Source: Betaproteobacteria bacterium (GTDB lineage Bacteria; Pseudomonadota; Gammaproteobacteria; Burkholderiales; Casimicrobiaceae). Taken from it: a stretch of 64,000 nucleotides of DNA. A program made the translations under genes and the position numbers. The notes under the pieces were generated by a model. It searched no databases. It worked only from the letters and a program-made list of their open reading frames with translations, and was not told the DNA's origin. Location of the stretch: NCBI GenBank assembly GCA_013298145.1, contig JAAFJO010000002.1, positions 124,001-188,000 on the forward strand. Reading direction: 5' to 3'. Of the stretch, positions 19,967 to 29,801 are shown piece after piece (within the stretch, counting starts at the first letter, position 1; the number at the start of each line of letters is the position of its first letter).

Positions 19967-20065
19967 ACATTCAGGAGACAAACTTCGGCAACAGCGCTCT
20001 TGCCCATATTCCGCAGGGGCTAGAGCGACATTTCGCCTAAGTAATGCGAAGCTTTTGTTGCTGTC

Positions 20066-20087
20066 ACGCCCCAATTAAATGGGGCGT
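20066..20087. terminator. Hairpin between convergent genes
   Basis: Perfect 8-bp arms ACGCCCCA and TGGGGCGT with a 6-base AT loop. It separates the DUF2087 gene from the end of the ABC permease gene. There is no strong T-run, so termination is likely but not certain. The loop is like that of the terminator at 7992. Confidence 0.55.
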
Positions 20088-20124
20088 TCACGTCAAAAGT
20101 TGCTGCTCAACTCGTCGCGGGGAG

Positions 20125-20958
20125 CTAGCCCTTCACGCCGCCCGCGGTAAGTCCGCCGACCACGCGTTCCTGGAAGATTGCGATCAAGATGCACACCGGC
20201 ACGATCGCAACGATGAGCGCTGCGGAAATGAGTGGCCACGGGAACGCGAATTCGCCTTGGTAGAGCGTGACGCCGACGGATAGCGTTCGCATGCTTTCGC
20301 GTGAGAGGAACGTGAGCGCCAGCAGGAATTCGTCCCACGCGTTCACAAACGCGAGAATCGCGGCAGTGAACACGCCGGGCGCGGCGAGCGGCATCACAAT
20401 TTTGAACAGCGCTTGCAGGCGCGTGCAGCCGTCGACCATTGCTGCCGCTTCAAGGTCGGGCGAGATATCTTGGAAAAAACTCGCCATCACCAGCGTGCAA
20501 ACGGGCAGCGAGAGCACGGTGTACGGCAGGATGAGCGAGAGATAGTTGTTGAGCAAACCAATCTCGCGCATCACTTGGAAGAGCGGAACAATGAGTGAGA
20601 TCAGCGGGAACATCGATACCGCGAGCAGTATGCTCATCAGCAGGTTGCGCTTCGGCATCTTGAGACGCGTGAGGGCGTACGCGGCGAGCGCGGCGACAAA
20701 CACGGTGATGAGCGTTGACGCGCCAGCAACAATGATGCTGTTTAAGATGAAAAGATGCAGCGGTTTCTCAGTGAACGCTTGGTAATAGTTCACGAGCGTC
20801 GGGTCGCGCGGAATGTACGTGATCGGAAATTGCAGCAGCTCGCTCTCGGTTTTGAGCGACGTGAAAAAGATCCAAACTGCAGGAAAGAATCCGTTGATGA
20901 CGACGATGAGCCCTGCGAGCATCACCATCGATTTGGTTTTCATTTCAGCGAGGTTCAT
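20125..20958 (-). CDS. Carbohydrate ABC transporter permease (MalG/UgpE type)
   Basis: A 277-residue inner-membrane permease of the CUT1 sugar family with six predicted helices. The coupling helix motif EAAAMVDGCTRLQALFKIV (about 172-190) contacts the ATPase. It is the last gene of the minus-strand run that starts with the binding protein at 23.5 kb. Together with the other permease and the ATPase at 23.7 kb it would form one importer. The substrate is inferred as a xylose-containing oligosaccharide from the neighbouring GH31 gene. Confidence 0.92.
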   Translation of the reverse strand: MNLAEMKTKSMVMLAGLIVVINGFFPAVWIFFTSLKTESELLQFPITYIPRDPTLVNYYQAFTEKPLHLFILNSIIVAGASTLITVFVAALAAYALTRLKMPKRNLLMSILLAVSMFPLISLIVPLFQVMREIGLLNNYLSLILPYTVLSLPVCTLVMASFFQDISPDLEAAAMVDGCTRLQALFKIVMPLAAPGVFTAAILAFVNAWDEFLLALTFLSRESMRTLSVGVTLYQGEFAFPWPLISAALIVAIVPVCILIAIFQERVVGGLTAGGVKG

Positions 20959-20996
20959 TTCAGCAAACTCCGCAAGAAACGCCGCTCATTTCAGTG

Positions 20997-21108
20997 CTGT
21001 CATCCCCGCGGAGGCGGGGACCCAGACCGAGACGATCAATTAGAGTGCAAACGTCGATGTCCCTTGTAACTTGCCCGGTCTGGGTCCCCGCCTTCGCGGG
21101 GATGACAG
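20997..21108. repeat. Inverted-repeat element, family TGTCATCCCCGC
   Basis: 33-bp arms with a single mismatch (20997-21029 and 21076-21108) flank about 46 bases of unrelated sequence. It lies between the two permease genes. A second copy with perfect 28-bp arms is at 48932-49034. The arms are shared; the interior is not. Confidence 0.85.
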
Positions 21109-21150
21109 ATAGGCGCGAAAGGCTTGAGGTGCTACACGCGATGTAATTCA

Positions 21151-22041
21151 TCAATCTCTCCCCGCGCTACGCTGTGTGTATCGCAAATATCCACTCGTCG
21201 CGACAATCGAAACGATAAACATGATGGCGGCAAGCGCCGAGCCGTACCCAAAATCGAGGAAATCGAGTGTGTTTTTGTGGATGTACATCGCGAGCGTTTC
21301 GGTGGAATCACCTGGACCGCCGCCGGTCATCGCGTACGGAATGTCGAAGGTTTGAATCGCCGTGATCGTGCGGAAAATGAGCGCGACAAAAATGGCGGGC
21401 ACGAGCATCGGGAGCGTGATTTCTTTGAATTGCACCCATTTACTCGCGCCATCAACCTCAGCCGCTTCGTAAAGCGATTTCGGAATCGACTGCAATCCTG
21501 CGAGCAAGACAAGCGCCATGAACGAGGAGGACTTCCAAATGATCGTGATGCAAATCGCGATTTTTGCCATCATCGGATTGGTGAGCCACGGTACCGGATC
21601 AAAACCAAATCTCGTGATGAAATCGTTGACGAAGCCCAACTTGAAATCAAAGAACCAGCGGAAGATCAAGCCCGCGAAGACGAGCGGCAGCGCCCACGGA
21701 AGCAGTAGCGCCAAGCGCACTGGCCACTTTCGTTTGAACGGCAGGTTGGCAAGCATCGCAAGCCCCAAGCCCACTGCGAGCGAGCCCGGCACCGTGATCA
21801 CGATGTAGAGGATCGTGTTTTGCAGCGCGCCCCAGAAGCGCTCATCCTCCCACGCCTTCACGTAATTTTCTAAACCCACGAACGGCGTGCCGAGCCATGG
21901 CTCGGTCAATCGAATCGTGAAGAAACTCGAATAGATCAACTGCCCGACCGGATAGATCACGATCAGCGCAAGCAGAATGCCCACAGGCGCGAGCAATAGC
22001 CAGCCTAAGGCGCGTTCGGAGAGGTCTTTTGATGGTTTCAT
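21151..22041 (-). CDS. Carbohydrate ABC transporter permease (MalF/UgpA type)
   Basis: A 296-residue permease with six predicted helices; it starts MKPSKDLSERALGWLLLAPVG, the usual opening of the subfamily. The EAA loop reads EAAEVDGASKWVQFKEITLP (about 200-219). Partner of the permease at 20125, from which it is separated by a repeat element. Part of the CUT1 importer encoded at 20.1-24.8 kb. Confidence 0.92.
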   Translation of the reverse strand: MKPSKDLSERALGWLLLAPVGILLALIVIYPVGQLIYSSFFTIRLTEPWLGTPFVGLENYVKAWEDERFWGALQNTILYIVITVPGSLAVGLGLAMLANLPFKRKWPVRLALLLPWALPLVFAGLIFRWFFDFKLGFVNDFITRFGFDPVPWLTNPMMAKIAICITIIWKSSSFMALVLLAGLQSIPKSLYEAAEVDGASKWVQFKEITLPMLVPAIFVALIFRTITAIQTFDIPYAMTGGGPGDSTETLAMYIHKNTLDFLDFGYGSALAAIMFIVSIVATSGYLRYTQRSAGRD

Positions 22042-22084
22042 GGTGACTTTTGGAAGTACTCTTGAGCGAGCACTTCCGAAAGTT

Positions 22085-22247
22085 CCCTCTCCCGCAGCGC
22101 GGGAGAGGGCGGAGGGTGAGGGCGGTTGCTTAGCGGAACCGAGGTAGCGGTATCAGCCGTGTTCTACTGCTTGGGCCGATTCGCAAATTTCCACGAAAAC
22201 GGGCAGTCGCCGCCCTCACCCTATCCCTCTCCCGCGCTGCGGGAGAG
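22085..22247. repeat. Paired CCCTCTCCC palindromes in inverted order
   Basis: Two GC-rich units, 22085-22122 and 22213-22247, each with a CCCTCTCCCGC/GCGGGAGAG palindrome plus a GGGTGAGGG tail, face each other across about 90 bases. They are relatives of the unit at 4020-4056. Located between the binding-protein and permease genes, they could end or attenuate the transcript so that binding protein exceeds permease (inference). Confidence 0.75.
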
Positions 22248-22258
22248 CGAATACCTAC

Positions 22259-23518
22259 CTACTTAAACACGGGCTCCAAACGCTTCTTCATGTCGCCCAG
22301 TGCCACGTCCGTTGTCTTCGTGCCTGAGAGATACGCGTTCATGTTCGAGCGAATCGCATCTGACACTTCTTGATAACGCGGCGTAACAGGGCGCGACTTC
22401 GCGGTCTCTACGATCGGGCCTGCGAACTCGAACCAAGGATTGGCCGCGACGACGTCTTTGTCTTTGTAGACACTTGGGAACACCGGCAGATGCGATGCCG
22501 CAATCGCTTGCATCTTCGACACTTCAGGTGACGAGAGATAGCGAACGAACTTCACGGCTTCCGCTTTGTTCTTCGAGAACGCGCTCACGGCGAGCTGCCA
22601 GCCACCAATGCACGTTGCCGATTTGCCAGTCTTTGATGCGGGCAGCACTGCGACGCCGACGTTACCTTTCACTTTGGAATCTGCGTCGTTTTGCGAGCGG
22701 TTCCACACGTAGCCCCAGGTTTGAGCGAAGATCAAATTACCGGCTTGGAAGTTGATGCGAATGCGGTCGGTGACGATTTCACCCACGTTAGGCGACATCA
22801 CGCCCGCTTGTTTCAAGCGGCCGAGCAGTTGGAAGGGCTGACGCGCTTCAGGCGTGTCGAGATTCAACTTACCATTCTTAAGCATGTCGCTGCCTTCGCC
22901 CCAGAGCGGAACGAGAAACGTACACACCGTGCCCTCAATCGGCGCTCCTGCGGTTTCAAAGCCGCGCAGGTTCGGATTCTTCTCGCCTGCCATGATGATT
23001 TGCGAGGTTTCCATCAACTCGTCCCACGTTTTTGGCACAGGGCGCTTGTACTTGGCGAGCAGATCTTTGCGGTAGTAGAGGAATTGTGAATCCGCGAAGT
23101 ACGGCAGCGAAATCACTTTGCCATTCACCGTGTTCGCGTCAGCGTATGCCTTCATGTATTGCGACATGACCTTGGCTTTGTCTGCGCCCAAGTACGCATC
23201 AAGCGGCTCCGCCCAACCCGCAGCCGCCCATTGCGCAGGGCGGATCACGTCGATCAGCACCACGTCAAGCGCGCTGTCTTTCGATGTGAGCACGGTGTTC
23301 AGGTATTGCTGCTGTGCTTCTGATGTGGCGCCGCCGACTTCGACCGCGATCTTCACGCCGGGGGTGCGCTTCTCGTACTCATCGGCAATCTTGCGCATTA
23401 CATCGGGACGTTGTTGTCCGCCCGTAAATATCCGCAGCGTCGTTTGCGACCACGATGCAGATGCACCGACCAGGAAAGATGCGAGCGTTGCCGCGAGTGC
23501 TAGTTGTTTAAGTTTCAT
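22259..23518 (-). CDS. Sugar ABC transporter substrate-binding protein
   Basis: A 419-residue periplasmic binding protein of the CUT1 class (family 1 solute-binding). A signal peptide covers about residues 1-25. The body starts with TLRIFTGGQQRPDVMRKIAD and contains the hinge-type segment VIDVIRPAQWAAAGWAEPLD. It is the first gene of the transporter run; the ATPase gene is 200 bases upstream. That gap holds the small palindrome CAACCGGTTG (23703-23712), a LacI-operator-like core, as a possible control site. Confidence 0.92.
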   Translation of the reverse strand: MKLKQLALAATLASFLVGASASWSQTTLRIFTGGQQRPDVMRKIADEYEKRTPGVKIAVEVGGATSEAQQQYLNTVLTSKDSALDVVLIDVIRPAQWAAAGWAEPLDAYLGADKAKVMSQYMKAYADANTVNGKVISLPYFADSQFLYYRKDLLAKYKRPVPKTWDELMETSQIIMAGEKNPNLRGFETAGAPIEGTVCTFLVPLWGEGSDMLKNGKLNLDTPEARQPFQLLGRLKQAGVMSPNVGEIVTDRIRINFQAGNLIFAQTWGYVWNRSQNDADSKVKGNVGVAVLPASKTGKSATCIGGWQLAVSAFSKNKAEAVKFVRYLSSPEVSKMQAIAASHLPVFPSVYKDKDVVAANPWFEFAGPIVETAKSRPVTPRYQEVSDAIRSNMNAYLSGTKTTDVALGDMKKRLEPVFK

Positions 23519-23720
23519 CGTTCTCCGCCTCCTAAAGTAAGCGCCTTAAAAATTCTGGCGATCAATCAAAAAAATAGTTTGTTCGACGAATCAAGTAACT
23601 CAGGCGAGTGCCCAAAGAAATGAGGCAATACAAAACATAGTTAAAAGTCGTCTCTGTAACCACACTACACAATTTATCGTTGCATTGGCCTTTGACATGC
23701 CGCAACCGGTTGAACTAACT

Positions 23721-24800
23721 TTATGCCGTAATCGCGAGCTCGGACTTAAGATCGAACACATGCGTCTTTGCCGCATTGATCGACACCTTGACCTGATCGC
23801 CAGACAAAAGCTTGGTGTCAGCATCCACTCGCGTAATCATTTCAACTGGTTTACTTTCACCAATTGCGAGCGTCACAAGCGTTTCTGCGCCAAGCGGCTC
23901 GACTACAACGACGCGAGCCGCAATCGCATCAGCGTTCTCCCCACTCAGCGATATATCTTCTGGGCGCACACCAAAGGTCACATCACTCCCCGCAGCACTC
24001 GCGCGCGCGTAGCCCAGCTTTACATTTGAACCCGCAACCAACACGCTTGTACCATCGGCGCTCACTTTGCCGGGGGCGAAATTCATCGAAGGCGAACCGG
24101 TAAATCCCGCCACGAATTTCGCCGCGGGGCGGTTGTAGATTTCATCGGGCGAGGCGTACTGCATCACGTGCCCGGCAGAGAGCACTGCGATGCGATCAGC
24201 AAGCGTCATCGCTTCAACTTGATCGTGCGTCACGTATATGATCGTCTTGCCGAGTCGCGCGTGAAGTTTCTTGATCTCGGTACGCATTTCGTTGCGAAGC
24301 TGCGCATCCAAGTTTGAAAGCGGTTCGTCAAACAGAAACGCCTTCGGATCACGCACGATCGCACGCCCCATCGCCACGCGTTGACGTTGACCGCCCGAGA
24401 GCTGCCGCGGTTTCCGCTCAAGCAAATGCTCGATTTGCAAAATCGCGGCCGCATCGCCGACGCGCTTCTTGATTTCGGCTTCTGGAGTCTTCCTAAGACG
24501 CAAGCCGAAGGCCATGTTTTCAAACACGCTCTTGTGCGGATAAAGCGCGTAGTCTTGAAACACCATCGCGATGTCGCGCGATCGTGGCGGCAAATCGTTC
24601 ACGCGATCAGTGCCAATCATGATGTCGCCCGAGGTCGTTGTTTCCAGCCCCGCAATCATTCGCAACAGGGTGGACTTGCCGCAGCCGGAGGGGCCGACGA
24701 ATACAACGAACTCGCCTGACTTGATATCGAGATCGATGCCGTGAATCACCTTCGTTTCACCGAAGGATTTGACGACCTGTTTCAGCTTTACGTTAGCCAT
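23721..24800 (-). CDS. Sugar ABC transporter ATPase (UgpC/MsmK type)
   Basis: A 359-residue ATPase with Walker [10 protein letters not shown] (36-44), Q-loop [10 protein letters not shown], signature LSGGQRQR (134-141), Walker B FLFDEP (155-160) and H-loop ITHDQ-like [10 protein letters not shown]-terminal MalK/TOBE-like regulatory domain follows. Such ATPases often serve several sugar importers. It lies downstream of the GH31 gene (gap of 81 bases) and upstream of the binding-protein gene. Confidence 0.95.
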   Translation of the reverse strand: MANVKLKQVVKSFGETKVIHGIDLDIKSGEFVVFVGPSGCGKSTLLRMIAGLETTTSGDIMIGTDRVNDLPPRSRDIAMVFQDYALYPHKSVFENMAFGLRLRKTPEAEIKKRVGDAAAILQIEHLLERKPRQLSGGQRQRVAMGRAIVRDPKAFLFDEPLSNLDAQLRNEMRTEIKKLHARLGKTIIYVTHDQVEAMTLADRIAVLSAGHVMQYASPDEIYNRPAAKFVAGFTGSPSMNFAPGKVSADGTSVLVAGSNVKLGYARASAAGSDVTFGVRPEDISLSGENADAIAARVVVVEPLGAETLVTLAIGESKPVEMITRVDADTKLLSGDQVKVSINAAKTHVFDLKSELAITA

Positions 24801-24881
24801 GATTTAACTCCTCTCCCTTTGGGACCAGCCAAAGGCGCACAGAGGTCGGCCGTGAGGCCGGGTGAGGGGGCGATAGAGACT

Positions 24882-27116
24882 TCACACAAACCTCCTCACG
24901 TTCATGACCTTCTGCCCGTAGCTGCGCCATTCGTTACCGACACGCTTCAACGCGTCGCCTCGAACGCACGTCTCGTACTTATCGTTCTTCGCGTAACCAA
25001 ATTCAGCCACACCAACGACCGGTGTATCGCCTTCAAGCGGTCTTGTCGATTGCACGACCGGGCCCATCGGGAAAGCAACGCCCGCTTTTACAAACACAGG
25101 AATTCGTTCCAAATCGTAATTGAGCTGAATCACTTCGCCGCCATCCAAGTGCATGCCCGTCCATAAGTCATACCAACCGCCATCATCATGCCCGCTGCTC
25201 GGTAAATAGCCTTCGACATCGCCCTCGCGATTGGTAATCGGCATGACGAGCAAATGCGGGCCGCAATAAAACTGCGTCTCGAATGCGCGCGCAACGCGAT
25301 CATCCGGATGTGTAAGCGCCATCGAGCGCATCACTGGCAAACCGGTTTTCACCGACAAATCGCATGCACCGCGCAGATAAGGCAAGAGCTTGTAGCGAAT
25401 CTCGAAAAACTCGCGGGCGATGCGCTCAACGTTTTTGCCGAACATCCACGGCTCACGTGCGCCGATGCCGTGAATGCGGAAGTGGGATGCGAACACCGCT
25501 GCCTGCACCCAACGCAAATACAACTCAGGTTCGGGTTGCGTCGCACCGTAAAAACCGCCTACGTCGGTCGCATGAAACGGCGAACCGGAATGCCCGTGAT
25601 TCAAACCTGCACGAATCGAATTGACGAGCCCACCCCAATCGCTTTGCGGATCGCCGCCCCATTGCAGCGGATGGCGCTGCGTACCAATCCACCCCGCGCG
25701 ACCCCATAGGCAGGCATCATCGCCATACGCTTCGCGCGACGCATCCCACACGCAGCGCATGTAGAGTTGCGCATTCACGTTATGCACACGCTCGCCGGTA
25801 TCGCCGTTATACGCAAGCGCGTTCGTGGGGACCTGTTCACCGAAATCGTTCTTGATCGTGTCGACACCGAGTGCCCACAACTTTTTGTGTTCATCGCGCC
25901 ACCACGCGTAGGCAGCAGGATTGGTGAAATCAACGAGCCCGGAAGGCGGCAGCGGCGTGAGCGTGGGGCCAAACGGCGTCGTCTTTTTTCCGGTGTCCCA
26001 CTGAAACACAAGCTCGCTGCCATCGGCGTTTTTCAAAAAGTAGTTGTTCGCTTTGTACGTCGCATATTCGGGATGATTCACCGAAACGAGTGGATATTCC
26101 CAGCAGCAAATTTTGTAATCGAGCGCTTTCAAATTGCCGATCACGCGTTTCGGATCGGGATAACGGCTCGGATCGAAGTTGAAATGAAAACGCGTCGGCG
26201 TGTCTTGCCACGCGCGACCGTCAAACGTAATCACGTCGGCCGGAAACTTGCGATCGCGTATTTCCTGAGCGGTCGCCATGATGTCGGCTTCGTTTTTGTA
26301 ATACGCGCGCGAGATCCACGCGCCGAGCGACCACAGCGGTACGTTCTTCGGCTTGCCTGTGAGTCGGTGGTACGCGGCGATCACTTGCGCGGGCGAGTCG
26401 GCAGCGATCAAAAACAGATCAAGCTGCGGCTCATCGGCGACGATTACGTAGGAACGATTCGACCATTGCGGATAGCCGACGCCGTGATGTACGTCCACCG
26501 TGGTGTGTGTGAGCACGCCCCAGCAACCGTTACGCGTGATGGCCCAAGCAAACGGCGTGTTTTTGTACGCCAGATCGGTATTTACGCCGAGCGCGTCTTC
26601 AACGCGCGAGCTGACCCATTGCCCGACTTTATTGAGCGCTGAACCCTTCTCGCCCAGCCCATAAACTGCCGCCGATTCATCGAAATCAAACGCGATAGTG
26701 CTTTGATCGTTTTTAAGCCCGATACCCGGTGTCCGCTGGGCTTCAAGCGGCTTTGCCATACCACGAAAATGCTCATCTTTGGTGCTTTGCAGAAGCACCT
26801 TCCCGCGATGAGCGAGCGTGAGCTTGACCGCGTTCGTGTCATCGCTTGAAAGCGTTAACTTCGCGTGCCCAGACTTGAGCGAGATTGAGCGCTCTGCGCT
26901 CGCGAAACTACCGGAGTTATCCGCGTTCGCAACGATCAAACCGTAATCAGGCTTTGCAATTGGATTGACGCGCAAACGCACGATGCCAGCGCCGAAGTTC
27001 GCGAGCGAAATCGCAACACGTCTACCTTCAGCAGTTGTTGCAACGGCTTCATTCTCCGCAGCCAGATTGGTGGAGAGCGAGATCAGCCGATCAAATGCTG
27101 TGAAATCCAACAGCAT
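24882..27116 (-). CDS. GH31 glycoside hydrolase, alpha-xylosidase type
   Basis: A 744-residue family 31 retaining glycosidase. The nucleophile region IKNDFGEQVP (D424) matches the KTDFGE form of alpha-xylosidases such as YicI more than the WNDMNEP form of alpha-glucosidases. The acid/base candidate is D489 in QWGGD. No signal peptide is visible, so it would act on imported oligosaccharides in the cytosol. Its start overlaps the upstream aldolase stop (TAATG). Together with the xylose-type dehydrogenase at 33.1 kb this suggests xyloglucan or isoprimeverose use; substrate is inferred. Confidence 0.85.
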   Translation of the reverse strand: MLLDFTAFDRLISLSTNLAAENEAVATTAEGRRVAISLANFGAGIVRLRVNPIAKPDYGLIVANADNSGSFASAERSISLKSGHAKLTLSSDDTNAVKLTLAHRGKVLLQSTKDEHFRGMAKPLEAQRTPGIGLKNDQSTIAFDFDESAAVYGLGEKGSALNKVGQWVSSRVEDALGVNTDLAYKNTPFAWAITRNGCWGVLTHTTVDVHHGVGYPQWSNRSYVIVADEPQLDLFLIAADSPAQVIAAYHRLTGKPKNVPLWSLGAWISRAYYKNEADIMATAQEIRDRKFPADVITFDGRAWQDTPTRFHFNFDPSRYPDPKRVIGNLKALDYKICCWEYPLVSVNHPEYATYKANNYFLKNADGSELVFQWDTGKKTTPFGPTLTPLPPSGLVDFTNPAAYAWWRDEHKKLWALGVDTIKNDFGEQVPTNALAYNGDTGERVHNVNAQLYMRCVWDASREAYGDDACLWGRAGWIGTQRHPLQWGGDPQSDWGGLVNSIRAGLNHGHSGSPFHATDVGGFYGATQPEPELYLRWVQAAVFASHFRIHGIGAREPWMFGKNVERIAREFFEIRYKLLPYLRGACDLSVKTGLPVMRSMALTHPDDRVARAFETQFYCGPHLLVMPITNREGDVEGYLPSSGHDDGGWYDLWTGMHLDGGEVIQLNYDLERIPVFVKAGVAFPMGPVVQSTRPLEGDTPVVGVAEFGYAKNDKYETCVRGDALKRVGNEWRSYGQKVMNVRRFV

Positions 27117-27952
27117 TAGTACAGCACCTTTGCGGATGGATCTGGCATTGCGGTTTGCGTCGGCAAACCATCCATCGGAACGTCGGACATGAGCGAGCGA
27201 ATTTGCTGCGTTGTCGTCTTGATTGAATTCATCAGCAATCCCAGGTCGCTTGCGTGTGAAACAAAATTGAACCCCACTGAAAAAGCCCAGGCTACTAGCT
27301 CCGGGGTTGGCATCACGGTGCCTAGAGGAACGCCTGCGCGAGCGCAGTATCCGGCGACCTCCGCCATCAGCTCTTTCACTTGGGGATGGTTCACGTCGCC
27401 TCCGTGCCCGAGGGTGACGGACAAATCGCCTGGGCCGACAAACAAACCATCAACGCCAGGCGCGGTGGCGATCTGCATCGCATTTCGCATCGCCTCTGGC
27501 GTTTCGAGCTGAGCGATTACGCAGACCTCGTGATTCGCCTTCTCAAAATAGTCGGAAACCGTGTTGTATCGACTGCCGCGATGCATGCGCGCGAAGCCGC
27601 GATCACCGAAGGGCGGGTAACGGCAGGCGCGCGCGACCTCCACCGCTTGGTCAACAGTGTTCACCATCGGAAAGTAAAGCGACATCGCCCCCATGTCGAG
27701 CGCGAATTTGATGTGAGTTTTGTTGTGCGAGGGCATGCGTACGACCGCTTGCGTTTTGCTCTCAGCCATCGCTTGCAAAAGCGCGTGCAAATCGTGCGTC
27801 GCGCCGGTGGAATGTTCAATATCGACGACGATAAAGTCGTAGCCGCCATTTGCCATCAGCTCCGCAATCACGGGAGAGGCTGACATGAACCAACCGCCGA
27901 CCAAACGTTGGCGTTGGAGCAGAGCGTGCTTGAACGAGTTATGTAGGTTCAT
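27116..27952 (-). CDS. HpcH/HpaI-family 2-keto-3-deoxy sugar acid aldolase
   Basis: A 278-residue class II aldolase. Family residues are visible: H47 in VDIEHST, R72 in VVRMP, E150 in AQLETPEA and D176 in GPGDLS (metal ligands E150 and D176). Relatives cleave 4-hydroxy-2-oxo acids to pyruvate and an aldehyde. Placed directly between a pentonate dehydratase (2-base gap) and the GH31 gene, it most likely cleaves a 2-keto-3-deoxy-pentonate to pyruvate and glycolaldehyde. The exact sugar is not proven. Confidence 0.88.
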   Translation of the reverse strand: MNLHNSFKHALLQRQRLVGGWFMSASPVIAELMANGGYDFIVVDIEHSTGATHDLHALLQAMAESKTQAVVRMPSHNKTHIKFALDMGAMSLYFPMVNTVDQAVEVARACRYPPFGDRGFARMHRGSRYNTVSDYFEKANHEVCVIAQLETPEAMRNAMQIATAPGVDGLFVGPGDLSVTLGHGGDVNHPQVKELMAEVAGYCARAGVPLGTVMPTPELVAWAFSVGFNFVSHASDLGLLMNSIKTTTQQIRSLMSDVPMDGLPTQTAMPDPSAKVLY

Positions 27953-27954
27953 GG

Positions 27955-29703
27955 CTAGAAAATCGTAGGTTCAGGCAGTAATTCTGCGCCCTGCAGAAAA
28001 TCAAAGTCCGCGCCCTCATCTGCTTGCGTGACGTGTTGTTGGTAGAGCGCAGCGTAACTTCGGTTGTAGCGCATTGTGGCGGGCTTTGCACCTTGCCATG
28101 CAGCGTGGCGTTTGGCGAGTTCTGCGTCATCAACCTGCAGATCGATCCTTCGCGCGGGGACATCGAGAGAAATCAGGTCGCCGTCCTGTACCAGCGCGAG
28201 CGGCCCGCCGATAGCCGCTTCCGGACATACGTGTAACACGCACGTTCCGTAATGGGTGCCGCTCATACGTCCATCGGAGATGCGCACCATGTCCCGCACC
28301 CCTTCGGCCAGCAATTTCTTCGGGATCGGCAGATTGCCCGCCTCCGGCATCCCGGGCGCGCCGACTGGGCCAATGTTTTTGAGCACGAGCACAGAATCTT
28401 TGGTGACGTTCAAATCTGGCGAATCGATGCGCGCCATCATGTCGTCGAATGTTTCGAATACGACGGCTGTTCCTGTGTGTTTCATCAAATGTGGCGACGC
28501 CGCTGACGGCTTCATCACTGCACCTCGTGGCGCGAGATTGCCTTTGACGACGGCGATGCCCTCCCGAGACACCGGATTTGAAAGCGGGCGAATCACGTCG
28601 TCATTGAACACTTGCGCGGTACGGATGTTTTCGCCGAGCGTTTGTCCGCTCACCGTCATGCAATTCAAATCGAGATGCGATTCGATGCGTTTTAGTAGCG
28701 CGCGAAGGCCGCCCGCAAAGTAAAAATCCTCCATGAGTGCATCGCCCGCTGGCATCAAATTCGCGAGCACCGGGACATCTTTGTTGAAGCGCTCCCAGAT
28801 ATCGATGGGCAGCTTTACCCCGCATCGCCCAGCCATTGCGGGGAGGTGCGCGCAAGCATTTGTAGAACCGCCGATAGCTAAAACCGTCTTTACCGCGTTG
28901 TTAAATGCGGGTTCAGTTGCAATGGTTCGAGGCGTGAGATCTTCCCACACCATGTCGACGATGCGCTCGCCCACCTCGGTGCACATGCGCGGATGCGCGG
29001 CGTCTGCAGCAGGGATGGAGTGCGCACCTGGCAGAGAAAATCCGAGCACTTCCGCAACGGCAGTCATCGTGGTTGCGGTACCTGCAGTGTTGCAGGTGCC
29101 GGGGGAGCGGGTCATGCAGCCTTCGAGTTCGCGCCACGCCTCATCGTCGATCTTTCCAGCGCGCTTCTCGTTCCAGAACTTCATCGTATGCGTACCCGTG
29201 CCCACTTTTTGCCCACGGAACGACGCGTTCGATGACGCGCCTGCGGGGATAAAAATGCACGGCAAGTTCACCGAAAACGCCCCCATCAAGAGCGCGGGCG
29301 TCGTTTTGTCGCACCCGCCCATGAGCACCACGCCGTCCACGGGATGACACCGGATCAACTCCTCCGCCTCCATCGCGAGGAAATTGCGATAGAGCATGGT
29401 GGTCGGTTTCACCCACACTTCGCCCAAACTCATCGCTGGCAATTCAATCGGCCAGCCGCCTGCGCGAATCACGCCTTCGCGTACTTTCTGCGCGCGTTCG
29501 CGTAGATGCGAGTGGCAGGTTGAAATGTCGCTCCACGTATTAAGAATCCCGATCACCGGGCGGCCCATGAAGTCATCGCGATTCCAACCCGTTTGCGCGA
29601 GCCGCGCGCGGTGCGAAAAGCCGCGCATGGTGTCAGGTGCGAGCCAGCGCTGGCTACGTAACTCTCCAATTCGCTTTTTCGGTGGCGACGTCCGCACAGT
29701 CAC
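27955..29703 (-). CDS. Pentonate dehydratase (IlvD/Edd family, L-arabinonate type)
   Basis: A 582-residue iron-sulfur dehydratase. Cluster cysteines are C63 (STCHSH), C131 (GGCDKTTP) and C204 (GTCNTAGT). The sequence follows the sugar-acid branch (WSDISTC, TTMLYRNFLA, SDGRMSGTHYG, TGADLDFLKG-like tail GADFDFLQGAEL) and not IlvD. It resembles L-arabinonate/D-xylonate dehydratases, which give 2-keto-3-deoxy acids for the next gene's aldolase. First gene of the minus-strand run; divergent from the lactonase gene across a palindrome. Confidence 0.88.
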   Translation of the reverse strand: MTVRTSPPKKRIGELRSQRWLAPDTMRGFSHRARLAQTGWNRDDFMGRPVIGILNTWSDISTCHSHLRERAQKVREGVIRAGGWPIELPAMSLGEVWVKPTTMLYRNFLAMEAEELIRCHPVDGVVLMGGCDKTTPALLMGAFSVNLPCIFIPAGASSNASFRGQKVGTGTHTMKFWNEKRAGKIDDEAWRELEGCMTRSPGTCNTAGTATTMTAVAEVLGFSLPGAHSIPAADAAHPRMCTEVGERIVDMVWEDLTPRTIATEPAFNNAVKTVLAIGGSTNACAHLPAMAGRCGVKLPIDIWERFNKDVPVLANLMPAGDALMEDFYFAGGLRALLKRIESHLDLNCMTVSGQTLGENIRTAQVFNDDVIRPLSNPVSREGIAVVKGNLAPRGAVMKPSAASPHLMKHTGTAVVFETFDDMMARIDSPDLNVTKDSVLVLKNIGPVGAPGMPEAGNLPIPKKLLAEGVRDMVRISDGRMSGTHYGTCVLHVCPEAAIGGPLALVQDGDLISLDVPARRIDLQVDDAELAKRHAAWQGAKPATMRYNRSYAALYQQHVTQADEGADFDFLQGAELLPEPTIF

Positions 29704-29801
29704 AACGGTGCTCCAAATGATCTCGATTTTTTGATCCGACCAGCGAAATACAGCGCGCTAGCATTGATCGAATATTAGCTGAAGCGTGCCCGAAAAAATA
29801 C

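Noticed and set aside
25767..26642. 291-codon open frame antisense to the GH31 gene
   Set aside because: Shadow of the GH31 reading frame; composition typical of a reverse-complement frame.
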